NCBI GenBank assembly: GCA_026417375.1
Contig: JAOADJ010000008.1
Coordinates: 32,640 to 96,639, forward strand
Origin: Melioribacteraceae bacterium
GTDB lineage: Bacteria; Bacteroidota; Ignavibacteria; Ignavibacteriales; Melioribacteraceae
Length of the DNA: 64,000 bases
Direction: 5' to 3'
Made by a program: the position numbers and the translations under genes. Positions 9,705 to 17,964 of this stretch are shown in pieces. Within the stretch, counting starts at the first letter, position 1. Every line of letters begins with the position of its first letter. The notes under the pieces are model-generated. The model was not told the origin of the DNA and did not search any database. It saw only the letters and a list, made by a program, of their open reading frames with translations.

Positions 9705-12086
9705 CTATTTCAGAAAAATCATTTTACGAACAGAAGAAAAATTGTTTGCAGTTAATCGATAAAAATATACACCACTTGGTAAAGTCGTTCCATGGAACGT
9801 CTCTACATATATTCCAGGTTGTTTGTATTCATTTACTAATGTTGTTATTTCATTTCCTAATAGATCATAAATCTTTAATGTAGTCCAAACACCTACTGGT
9901 AACTGATAACTGATAACCGTTACTGGATTGAACGGATTGGGATAGTTTTGAGATAAATTAAATTCTGTAGGTAAATGTTCAATGCTAACATCAGTAATAC
10001 GAACAGTAACTTCTTCAGAATACTTTGAAAATAATTCGCCAACAAAAGATCTTATTCTATACGAGTATTCATTCCCAACTGTTACATTTTTATCAAGATA
10101 TTTGTTTGTGTTCGGCTCGGTTCTTGTTAGTTCAAAATATTGCGACTGGTTTTCTCGTCTTTCAATACTCGATCTCGGATTGTTATTAGATTTATTAATC
10201 CAATTTATTTCAATACCATCTTTTTTACATATACAACTAACATTTTGTGGCTTCGGTGGATAAACATTAATTGCTTCTGCATTAGAATGTTCAGACTCAG
10301 CAAAGTCATTAAAAGCTGTTACTGTGTAAGTATATCTTTCTCCGTCTTTGAAAGATGTATCATTATAATATTGCTCGTTTGCATTTACAGTCCCGATAAT
10401 ATTCGCATTAGAACCGATAGCGTTTCTATATATTCGAAAACCTTTTTCATTATTTGAAAGATCTCTCCATGAAATTAAAATAATAATACAAGAAGTATCA
10501 TCGAATGTTACTGGGTTTAAAAATGGGGCAATAGGAGGACCGATTAATTCAATTTTTACCTCATTACAATAACCTGAGAATAATTCACGAATGAAAGCCC
10601 GAACTCTATAAGTATACTCTTTCCCATATTCCAAATTTGTATCTATATACTTTGTTTGGTTAGGGTTCGTGTTTGTTATATTACTGAATGGCTCACTTCC
10701 AATTTTTCGTTCAACACTAAATTGCGTTTTGTTATCAGAATTATTTTTCCAGGTAAGCTCAACATTTTTAGACACTTGTTTACATACAAGATTGGTTGGC
10801 GCGGGTGGTATTAATGAGATTTTTATTGGATTAGAATGCTCAGATTCTCCCGCATCGTTAAAAGCTGTAACAGTGTAAGTATAGATATCCCCGAAAGAGT
10901 AGGACTGATCATAATAAATTGTTTGGTTAGCGCCTTCGGCTCCAATAACCACAGGATTTGAACCGTTACTGTTTCTATAGATTCGAAAACCATTTTCGTT
11001 ATCAGAATTATCTATCCAATATATTTTAATTACTCTGGTTGTATCATCATTGAATACTTTTTCTAATTTTGGAGCTAAAGGAGGATGTGGTAATGTAATA
11101 ATTTCTGTTTTTGCTACAGGTTGACCACCACTTAATCCACCAAATAAAATTATTTGATTGTTACCAAGATTAGCTGCACCACCCCGGCTTCTTGTAATTT
11201 GAGCGTCTGGTAGCTTCTTAAATTCATTATCCTTTAATAAATGTACATTCGAATTTTGCTCGGAAGTATTTTCTCCGCCGATAATTAAAACTGTTTTATC
11301 CGTGTCTCCAACCACAACTATATTTGTATGGCTTGCTGCAAGAGGAGTTGAGCCAGTATAGTTTTGTTTTGTCCAAGTTTTTGTTGATAAATCTAGAATC
11401 CATCCCTCATTTGTATATTTTGGGTTATCATTTCCACCAAACCCACCAAAGATATTTATCTTATTTGCTATTACCCATGCAGCGTATCCATATATCACTC
11501 CCGGGCTTGGTTGAAAAGGTACGCTAATCATAGTTCCTTCTTGTGTTGCCGGATTATATTTATAAATAAAACTTGATAATGATCCGTTACTGGTTTTTCC
11601 TCCTATTAAGTAAATCTCATTACCAATCACTACTGCTGAATGGCCATATCTACGAGGGGGATTGTACTGATTACTGTTCCAACTTTTATTCTCCCATGCA
11701 TTTGTATCCGGGTTGTAGCTCCAAATATCATCTAAAACACCATTGGGTCCAACACCTCCAAAGATGTATAATAAATTCCCAAATACGCACAAGGCAAATG
11801 AATGACGCTCCGGGGGTAATTGACTTTGTGGTTCGTTTTTTGTCCAACGCTGATTTTTGTAACACCATAAGTCATTTAGTAAATCACCAGCAACAGAGTA
11901 TTCATTAGTGTTGTTACCAGATTTCATCATAGCTTGAGGTACAGAACCAGCACCTCCAAATAAATAAACATTACCCTTGATGTTTACCATGCCATGCCCA
12001 AACCGGGCAGAAGGCTCAGTAGTTTGTGAAAAAGTAAAGTCATAATTAATTAGCAACAGCATGAGTGAAATAATAATGAGTCTCAT
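9705..12086 (-). CDS. T9SS-secreted kelch/fibronectin type III protein
   Basis: This is a 793-residue protein with a signal peptide (1-21, ending YDFTFSQ). Residues about 25-340 are kelch propeller repeats (GNVYLFGGAG, GNLLYIFGGVGPNG, GNEIYLIGGKTSNG, NKINIFGGFGGND, NQIILFGGLSGG). About 345-700 are four fibronectin type III-like modules in two alternating pairs (DNSDNENGFRIYRN / NNSDNKTQFSVERK, then LSNNEKGFRIYRN / KSNNNPRSSIERR), suggesting internal duplication. The last ~90 residues are the type IX sorting domain (NLSQNYPNPFNPVTVISYQL, SGVYFYRL, KMIFLK). A ligand-binding or adhesive surface protein is likely; no enzyme domain was seen. It lies 11 nt downstream of the YCF48-like cargo gene, forming a two-gene unit. 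Confidence 0.82.
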   Translation of the reverse strand: MRLIIISLMLLLINYDFTFSQTTEPSARFGHGMVNIKGNVYLFGGAGSVPQAMMKSGNNTNEYSVAGDLLNDLWCYKNQRWTKNEPQSQLPPERHSFALCVFGNLLYIFGGVGPNGVLDDIWSYNPDTNAWENKSWNSNQYNPPRRYGHSAVVIGNEIYLIGGKTSNGSLSSFIYKYNPATQEGTMISVPFQPSPGVIYGYAAWVIANKINIFGGFGGNDNPKYTNEGWILDLSTKTWTKQNYTGSTPLAASHTNIVVVGDTDKTVLIIGGENTSEQNSNVHLLKDNEFKKLPDAQITRSRGGAANLGNNQIILFGGLSGGQPVAKTEIITLPHPPLAPKLEKVFNDDTTRVIKIYWIDNSDNENGFRIYRNSNGSNPVVIGAEGANQTIYYDQSYSFGDIYTYTVTAFNDAGESEHSNPIKISLIPPAPTNLVCKQVSKNVELTWKNNSDNKTQFSVERKIGSEPFSNITNTNPNQTKYIDTNLEYGKEYTYRVRAFIRELFSGYCNEVKIELIGPPIAPFLNPVTFDDTSCIIILISWRDLSNNEKGFRIYRNAIGSNANIIGTVNANEQYYNDTSFKDGERYTYTVTAFNDFAESEHSNAEAINVYPPKPQNVSCICKKDGIEINWINKSNNNPRSSIERRENQSQYFELTRTEPNTNKYLDKNVTVGNEYSYRIRSFVGELFSKYSEEVTVRITDVSIEHLPTEFNLSQNYPNPFNPVTVISYQLPVGVWTTLKIYDLLGNEITTLVNEYKQPGIYVETFHGTTLPSGVYFYRLTANNFSSVRKMIFLK
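9718..9800 (-). repeat. 83-bp direct repeat, copy A (sorting-domain 3' end)
   Basis: This segment encodes the end of the sorting domain and matches 12111-12193 at 81 of 83 positions by eye. The surrounding coding sequence is much less similar, suggesting recent duplication or gene conversion of the sorting-domain tail. Confidence 0.75.
9783..9802. repeat. REP-like palindrome inside a T9SS sorting-domain coding region (copy 2)
   Basis: A 20-bp inverted repeat centred on CCATGG (AGTCGTTCCATGGAACGTCT) with one mismatched pair, in the coding part for VETFHGTTL. Confidence 0.65.
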
Positions 12087-12097
12087 ATTCCACCTAT

Positions 12098-14209
12098 TTA
12101 TTTAAGCAAAATCATTTTACGCACAGAAGAAAAATTGTTTGCAGTTAATCGATAAAAATATACACCACTTGGTAAAGACGTTCCATGGAACGTAGCTTCA
12201 TATGTTCCAGCTGGTTTAAATTCGTTTACTAATGTTGCAATCTCATTTCCCAATACATCATAAACTTTTAATGTGGTCCAACTACCTTCTGGTAGCTGAT
12301 AACGAATTATTGTAGTGGGGTTGAAAGGATTGGGGTAATTCTGGTGTAAAACAAAATTTTGTGGCATCTCAAATTCACTCTCTGTTTTAATAGAAGTTGG
12401 AATATCACCACCGTTTGAGGTTTTCAAAATCGAACCCCACATAGTTGCAGCATATCCAACGTTTTCATTTAAAAAGTATAATGAACTTATTGCGTCATAA
12501 TATGTTGGAAAAGTTTGCACTTTCCAAGTATTTCCTCCATCAGTTGTTTTATATAATTGTCGTGTACTTGTTGAAACCCAGCCAATGTTTTTTGAAGCAA
12601 AAAAAGCTGTTATAAAATTACCTTCAAAATTTATCGGGAAATTGGTTGCTTGATAAATCCATGAATTACCAGCATTTGTAGTTTTATAGATAGTTTTATT
12701 ATCCCCTAAAACCCAACCATTATTTTGATCAACAAAAAATACTTTTGATAAAAATTCAGTGGAAGGGAATGATAATTTTACCCAACTTTCACCAACATCA
12801 GTAGATTTGAATACAACACCATTTTTCCCAACAATATAACCAGTAGTTGAAGTAGGGAAATGAACTGAAGTTAAATTTTCAGTCGTGCTTATATTAATTT
12901 TTTTCCAACTTTCACCGCTATTAAAAAATTTAATAACAGTACCTTTATCCCCAACAGCACATAAATTTGAATTATCAATTTTACTAATAGAAATCAAATC
13001 AATAGTTTTATCTATACTATTTTTTATTGAGGTTATTTCTTCCCAAGTCGTTCCATAACTTATTGTTTTATAAGCTGTCGCATTTGAACCAACCACAATG
13101 GCTGAAGTTGCTCCTGTATAATCAAAGGAGGTAAATGAATTGCTGGCATCACCTATTATAAGAACATCCCACTTGTCACCATTATTTGCTGTCCGCATAA
13201 CAGTTTTATTTTTGCCAACAGCTAAACCAAACGCTGAAGCTGTGCTATTAAATTTAATATCGTTTATAAATGGTCGTAGATTTGAATTTAATTTGCTTGT
13301 CCAATTAATTCCCCCATCTGTTGTTTTAAAAATACTACCCATAAAACCAACAGATATACCAACATTTTTATTAACGAAAAAAATGCTGTTAATTGTTCCT
13401 AAATCAGAAAGTTGATTCCAGTTACTCCCACCATTTGTTGTTTTGAATAAATTAGCAGCTGAATAAAAACCTATATTATTATCTATTAAAAATAGTGCGG
13501 TTAAATCGGAGGTTGTACTTGTAGTTTGCTTTATCCAATCACTTCCACCATTGACAGTTTTTAATAGAGTTCCTTTTTCTCCTGATACAAAACCAAAATT
13601 TGCATCAACAAATGAAATTGATAATAAATTTTCGGTTGTATTACTTGTTTGTGTTAACCAAACCAATCCACTTGTTACTGTTTTTAATATTGTCCCTTTT
13701 TGTCCAATAATATAACCAGTAGTTGAATTTATAAATTTTACTTTTCTTAAATTGTTTGTAGTATAACTTACTTGTTGAACCCAAGTATTTCCACCATTAG
13801 TAGTTTTAAGTATTATCGCATTATCTCCAACAACAAATCCAAGATTTTCATCAACAAATGAAACTGAATATAAATTTTTATCTGTGCCGCTTGTTAACTT
13901 TTTCCAGGTTGTTCCTCCATCTGTAGTTTTTATAATTAATCCTTCACTACCTACTGCATAACCTAAATTTGTATTTATAAAATCAATTGATTGTAGATTA
14001 TTATTTACACCACTTTTTAGTAATGACCAATTTTCTCCAGCATCAGTTGTTTTTATAATTGAGCCATATAAACCAACGGCAAAACCAACGTTTTCATTTA
14101 CAAAATCTAATGAATAGAGATCATTACCTTGTGGTTTGGGATATTGCCATTCCCATTGCGAGAGGTTAATAGAAGTACACAATATTAATAGTAATAATAT
14201 TTTCTTCAT
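12098..14209 (-). CDS. T9SS-secreted YCF48/BNR-like repeat protein
   Basis: This is a 703-residue protein with a signal peptide (1 to about 18, ending SINLSQ). The mature part to about residue 610 consists of about fourteen tandem units of ~42 residues with the core SIxFVNxNxGxxVGxxGxIxKTTDGGxxW, as in YCF48-like/sortilin-like beta-propellers. The C-terminal ~85 residues are a T9SS type A sorting domain (VLHQNYPNPFNPTTIIRYQL, SGVYFYRL, KMILLK). The family name comes from photosystem assembly factors, but in this group such proteins are secreted and of unknown function. It is the first gene of a pair with the kelch/FN3 protein. Its ribosome binding site lies in a small hairpin loop (separate entry). 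Confidence 0.82.
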   Translation of the reverse strand: MKKILLLLILCTSINLSQWEWQYPKPQGNDLYSLDFVNENVGFAVGLYGSIIKTTDAGENWSLLKSGVNNNLQSIDFINTNLGYAVGSEGLIIKTTDGGTTWKKLTSGTDKNLYSVSFVDENLGFVVGDNAIILKTTNGGNTWVQQVSYTTNNLRKVKFINSTTGYIIGQKGTILKTVTSGLVWLTQTSNTTENLLSISFVDANFGFVSGEKGTLLKTVNGGSDWIKQTTSTTSDLTALFLIDNNIGFYSAANLFKTTNGGSNWNQLSDLGTINSIFFVNKNVGISVGFMGSIFKTTDGGINWTSKLNSNLRPFINDIKFNSTASAFGLAVGKNKTVMRTANNGDKWDVLIIGDASNSFTSFDYTGATSAIVVGSNATAYKTISYGTTWEEITSIKNSIDKTIDLISISKIDNSNLCAVGDKGTVIKFFNSGESWKKINISTTENLTSVHFPTSTTGYIVGKNGVVFKSTDVGESWVKLSFPSTEFLSKVFFVDQNNGWVLGDNKTIYKTTNAGNSWIYQATNFPINFEGNFITAFFASKNIGWVSTSTRQLYKTTDGGNTWKVQTFPTYYDAISSLYFLNENVGYAATMWGSILKTSNGGDIPTSIKTESEFEMPQNFVLHQNYPNPFNPTTIIRYQLPEGSWTTLKVYDVLGNEIATLVNEFKPAGTYEATFHGTSLPSGVYFYRLTANNFSSVRKMILLK
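12111..12193 (-). repeat. 83-bp direct repeat, copy B (sorting-domain 3' end)
   Basis: Partner of the repeat at 9718-9800; the two copies differ at only two positions, one of them inside the CCATGG-centred palindrome. Confidence 0.75.
12178..12193. repeat. REP-like palindrome inside a T9SS sorting-domain coding region (copy 3)
   Basis: ACGTTCCATGGAACGT, a perfect 16-bp palindrome, in the coding part for EATFHGTSL. Confidence 0.7.
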
Positions 14210-14211
14210 TG

Positions 14212-14227
14212 TAAGCTCCCCAGCTTA
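14212..14227 (-). promoter_or_regulatory. ribosome binding site in a hairpin loop, upstream of the YCF48-like gene
   Basis: On the coding strand TAAGCT-GGGG-AGCTTA forms a 6-bp perfect stem with the GGGG of the Shine-Dalgarno sequence as the tetraloop, ending 2 nt before the ATG at 14209. The hairpin could present or partly block the ribosome binding site. It is seen in sequence only; a functional role is inference. Confidence 0.45.
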
Positions 14228-14366
14228 ATTATTATAGTTTAATTAATTTATAATGTTATGTTAAAAATCAACTAAGCTAGAATAGAAAATATTATTACTA
14301 CTAACAGGAATATCTTTAGAGTGAAGATATTTAACAATGAGTACTAAAACAATAGTTTATATCACA

Positions 14367-14405
14367 AAAGTTGACAGTCTTATAATTTAAGCGACTGTCA
14401 ACTTT
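14367..14405 (-). terminator. inverted repeat, probable terminator after glyS
   Basis: AAAGTTGACAGTC (14367-14379) and GACTGTCAACTTT (14393-14405) are a perfect 13-bp inverted repeat around a 13-nt loop. On the minus strand it begins 16 nt after the glyS stop codon and is followed by only a short T run (TTTT), so it is a weak-tailed terminator or an mRNA-stabilising stem. Confidence 0.65.
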
Positions 14406-14421
14406 AAATAATAATGTCAGA

Positions 14422-15867
14422 CTATCTAAGTTTTTCTAACAAATAAATTAATAGTTTATCAATAGAAACACGTTCCTGTTCCATGGTATCTCTTTGGCGG
14501 ACTGTTACAGTTTGATCTTGAAGGGTTTGAGTATCAACGGTAATACAGAAAGGAGTTCCAACTTCATCCATTCTTCTGTAACGGCGACCAACTGCACCTT
14601 TGTCGTCATAAAAAATTCTTAAGTAAGGACGAAGATCGGCTTCAATTTTACGAGCAACTTCAGGCATACCATCTTTATTAACTAATGGAAGAATTGCGGC
14701 TTTAATTGGGGCAAGTTTTGGATGAAACCGAAGAACGCTTCTCATTTCACCTTTTACTTCTTCTTCGTAATAAGCATCAATCAAAAATGCCATAAATGAA
14801 CGGCTTGCACCGGCTGATGTTTCAATTATATATGGAATATATTTTTCTTTTGTTTCATCATCGAAATATTGTTGTGATTTACCGGAATATTCCTGATGTC
14901 TGCTTAAATCGAAATCTGTTCTGTTATGAATACCTTCAATTTCACCCCAACCAAACGGAAATTCATATTCAATATCAGTTGCATTTTTTGCATAATGTGC
15001 AAGTTTATCTTTGGGATGATCATGAAAACGTAATTTTGTTGGTGTCATTCCTAATGATTTGAACCATTCAATTCTTCTTTCTTTCCATTCTTCATAATGT
15101 TGTGTATCAGTTCCGGGTTTACAAAAATATTGCATTTCCATTTGTTCAAATTCTCTGGTTCTGAATAGAAAATTTTTTGTATTAATTTCATTACGAAATG
15201 CTTTACCAATTTGTGCAATACCAAATGGTAATTTTTGGCGACTTGAATTCTGAACATTTAAAAAATTCACAAAAATACCTTGAGCAGTTTCTGGACGTAA
15301 GTAAATTACATTCGCTGCATCGTCAACTGGTCCTAAAAATGTTTTGAACATTAAATTAAATTTACGTGGTTGAGTGAAAGTGCCTTTATTACCACATTGA
15401 GGACAATTAATAAATTCTAATAGTTTAGAAGCATTATTCTGATCTTCTAAAATCTTTTCAAATTTTTCATTAGTTGAACCATCTGAATTTAATATGCTTT
15501 GATCAAATTCTTTTAAGGCTTTTTCTTTATTTTTATCTGAGATTAATTCTGTAAGAGTATCAACACGGAAGCGAGCTTTACATTGTTTGCAGTCAATCAT
15601 TGGGTCGGTGAAATTTTCTACGTGTCCACTTGCTTCCCAAACTCGTGGATGCATTAAAATTGCCGCATCTAGTCCTTCAACATCTTCGCGATAAGTCATC
15701 GCTTTCCACCATTCTTCTTTTATGTTTTTTAGAAGTTCAACACCAAGCGGACCGTAATCCCAACATCCATTTAATCCACCATAAATTTCAGATGATTGAA
15801 AAACAAAACCTCTGCGTTTTGCAAGAGAAACAATTTTTTCTACCGTTTCATTTTGTTGCTTTGCGAT
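14422..15867 (-). CDS. glyS: glycyl-tRNA synthetase (alpha2, class II), apparent AUC start
   Basis: Charges tRNA-Gly with glycine in the cytoplasm. The downstream ATG at 15699 would remove the N-terminal SLAKRRGFVFQSSEIYGG and NGCWDYGPLGVELLKNIKEE, which are hallmarks of this homodimeric GlyRS and are encoded in the same open frame up to 15867. With the start at ATC 15867 the protein is 481 residues (Met-Ala-Lys-Gln-Gln-Asn...), the normal size. Other signatures: VYLRPETAQGIFVNF region, motif 2 FRNEINTKNFLFRTREFEQMEM, and a C-terminal anticodon-binding domain (LAPIKAAILPLV...GTPFCITVDTQTL). A Cys4-type insert is visible (CKQC near residue 95, CPQC near 155). No ATG, GTG or TTG lies in frame between the upstream stop (15883-15885) and 15699. 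Confidence 0.9.
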   Translation of the reverse strand: MAKQQNETVEKIVSLAKRRGFVFQSSEIYGGLNGCWDYGPLGVELLKNIKEEWWKAMTYREDVEGLDAAILMHPRVWEASGHVENFTDPMIDCKQCKARFRVDTLTELISDKNKEKALKEFDQSILNSDGSTNEKFEKILEDQNNASKLLEFINCPQCGNKGTFTQPRKFNLMFKTFLGPVDDAANVIYLRPETAQGIFVNFLNVQNSSRQKLPFGIAQIGKAFRNEINTKNFLFRTREFEQMEMQYFCKPGTDTQHYEEWKERRIEWFKSLGMTPTKLRFHDHPKDKLAHYAKNATDIEYEFPFGWGEIEGIHNRTDFDLSRHQEYSGKSQQYFDDETKEKYIPYIIETSAGASRSFMAFLIDAYYEEEVKGEMRSVLRFHPKLAPIKAAILPLVNKDGMPEVARKIEADLRPYLRIFYDDKGAVGRRYRRMDEVGTPFCITVDTQTLQDQTVTVRQRDTMEQERVSIDKLLIYLLEKLR

Positions 15868-15879
15868 GATACACCTCTC
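15865..15879 (-). promoter_or_regulatory. glyS ribosome binding site and non-canonical AUC start
   Basis: GAGAGG (complement of 15874-15879) is followed after 6 nt by ATC at 15867-15865, the position where an ATG would be expected. A second ATC directly upstream (15870-15868) is only 3 nt from the GG and is less likely. The in-frame stop TAA is at 15885-15883. Confidence 0.7.
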
Positions 15880-15974
15880 TAATTATTTAGATTAAATTTA
15901 GGTGCAAATATAATAAATGATAAATGAAGTGAGAAGATTGATCTAATTAAAAAACTTATGATACTTTTTATAAT

Positions 15975-17918
15975 TTAAGTCGGTAATGAAAAACTAAATG
16001 TAGTTCCCTTTCCAATTAAACTTTCAACCCAAATTTTTCCTTTGTTCCTTTCGACAAACTCTTTGCATAAAATTAAACCTAACCCTGTTCCTGTTTCACC
16101 ACGAGTTCCTCTTCCACTAAATATTGAATCAACTTTGAATAATTTATCTAAAATATTTTGTTCAATACCAATGCCATCATCGCTAATTGAAATTATTTGA
16201 TTATTACTTTTTTCATTTAAAGATATTTTTATTACTCCAAAGTCATTAGTGAATTTAACTGCATTTGACAATAAATTTCTTAAAACTGTTTTAATCATTT
16301 CTTCATCTGCAAAAACTTCGTTTTGAGGTTTCTCTTCATATTCAATTTTAATTTTTTTTGATTTTGCGGATTCATTCAATAACGAAATTGTATCAATTAT
16401 AATATCATTAATATCAAATTTCTTTGGGTTAAATTCTAATTTTCCTGTTTGGGTTCGCGCCCAATAAAGAAGGTTTTCTAAAAGTTTATATGTTTGCTTA
16501 CTTGCTGTATCTATTGATTTGATTATTTCAAGTTTTTCTGCATCAGTCATTTTATGAAATTCTTCTATTAAAATTGATGTCAAACCAAACTGAGATGTGA
16601 TTGGATTTTTTAAATCGTGTGCTATTATTGAAAAGAATTTATCTTTTGTTGCGTTTAACTCTTTTAATTTTTCTGAAGTTTTTTTGTTGTTTCTGTATAG
16701 AATAAAAAGTGTTGATGCTAAACCAATGAAGAGTACTGCAATTAAAATAATGTAATTAGTTCTGGTTTTTTGTTGCTCTAATTTGGTTTTAAGTAAAAGG
16801 TTTTCTTTATCAATCTTTGAAATTTGATATGCTGATTCAACTTCGCTGATTGCAGCTCTTTTTTCTTTCTCATAAATCAAATCTTGATGTTGTTTTAACA
16901 ACTTTAAATATTTATAAGCATTATTTAAGTCGTTTAATGTTTCAAAATAGAAAACATAATTTTTATATGTTGTTATTTTTAATTCGGAAGAATTGAATTT
17001 ATCTGAAACATTTTTTGCTTCATCCAAATATTTTTTTGCTAATGAATAATTTTTAGTAATGGTATAAAGATTTGCAAGTTCACTTAAGTTTGTAACTATT
17101 CCACTTATGTCATTAAAATTTTTGGATAACTTTAATGCTTCTTCTCTTTCAAGAATTGCTTTTTGATAATCTTTTTTTCTTTTGTAAATATCTGCCAAAC
17201 CCATTCTAATTACATTTAAGCCTCTCTGATCAGAAAAAGATTTAAAATTATTTTCTACTTCATTAAAAATTTCGAGAGCTTTTTTATCGTTACCCATTCT
17301 AAGATAAACTTCTGCAATTCTACCCAGAGCTTTTGTTTTACCTTCATGGTCATTTATTTTATTTCTTATCTCAACTGTTTTTTGGAAAACTTCTAATGCT
17401 TTATTGTAGTTTTCCTGTTTTAAGTAAACAAATCCTAAATTATAATAACAATAACCAATTCCAACACTATCATTTATACTTTCGAAAATTTTTAGTCCTT
17501 CATATAATTTTTCAATGGCATCTGAATAATTACCCATTAATCTATAAATAGTAGAAATGTTGTTATATGAATATGCAATTTCAGTAAAATCATTTGCTTG
17601 TTGGGCAACATCAAGTCCGCGATTAGCAAGCTTTAATGATTTTTCATATTCACCCTGATCGCGGTAAATAACACTTAGGAAATTAAGAGATTTTGATATG
17701 AAGTGTTTATCATCAATACTTTCTGCCAGCATTAGTGCGATGTTTCCAGCTCTTAAAGCTTGCTTTGGATCTTTATCCCTATAAACCCAGCAAAAGTCAT
17801 CCAGAATTTTAATTTTTTCTATGGTAGATTTATTTTGTATAGCTGTAACAATCGAATCAACTTTATCTTGTGCAAAAAGAGTTGTTGATAAAAGAAATAT
17901 AAGTATTAACTTTTTCAC
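15975..17918 (-). CDS. TPR-containing sensor histidine kinase
   Basis: This is a 647-residue protein with a signal peptide (1-16, ending TTLFA). The extracytoplasmic part (about 40-360) carries TPR units of ~40 residues (for example LNFLSVIYRDQGEYEKSLKLANRGL, YNNISTIYRLMGNYSDAIEKL, YYNLGFVYLKQENYNKALEVF). A coiled-coil leads to one membrane helix (about 388-409, YIILIAVLFIGLASTLFIL). The cytoplasmic kinase has HisKA with the phospho-His in FFSIIAHDLKNPITSQFG (about 433) and HATPase_c with NLLSNAVKFT, DDGIGI and GTGLGLILCKEF. No receiver domain or cognate regulator is adjacent. The N-terminal TPRs are likely a protein- or peptide-sensing module; ligand unknown. Confidence 0.9.
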   Translation of the reverse strand: MKKLILIFLLSTTLFAQDKVDSIVTAIQNKSTIEKIKILDDFCWVYRDKDPKQALRAGNIALMLAESIDDKHFISKSLNFLSVIYRDQGEYEKSLKLANRGLDVAQQANDFTEIAYSYNNISTIYRLMGNYSDAIEKLYEGLKIFESINDSVGIGYCYYNLGFVYLKQENYNKALEVFQKTVEIRNKINDHEGKTKALGRIAEVYLRMGNDKKALEIFNEVENNFKSFSDQRGLNVIRMGLADIYKRKKDYQKAILEREEALKLSKNFNDISGIVTNLSELANLYTITKNYSLAKKYLDEAKNVSDKFNSSELKITTYKNYVFYFETLNDLNNAYKYLKLLKQHQDLIYEKEKRAAISEVESAYQISKIDKENLLLKTKLEQQKTRTNYIILIAVLFIGLASTLFILYRNNKKTSEKLKELNATKDKFFSIIAHDLKNPITSQFGLTSILIEEFHKMTDAEKLEIIKSIDTASKQTYKLLENLLYWARTQTGKLEFNPKKFDINDIIIDTISLLNESAKSKKIKIEYEEKPQNEVFADEEMIKTVLRNLLSNAVKFTNDFGVIKISLNEKSNNQIISISDDGIGIEQNILDKLFKVDSIFSGRGTRGETGTGLGLILCKEFVERNKGKIWVESLIGKGTTFSFSLPT

Positions 17919-17964
17919 TATAATTTTTATAATAATTATCGGTTTTATTTTATAAATCTTTAGT

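Noticed and set aside
14210..14421. Intergenic region checked for a tRNA or small RNA
   Set aside because: No cloverleaf or GC-rich core was found; only a ribosome-binding-site hairpin and the glyS terminator are visible.
15630..15869. 79-residue plus-strand frame over the glyS start
   Set aside because: Antisense to conserved GlyRS sequence, no family-like content.
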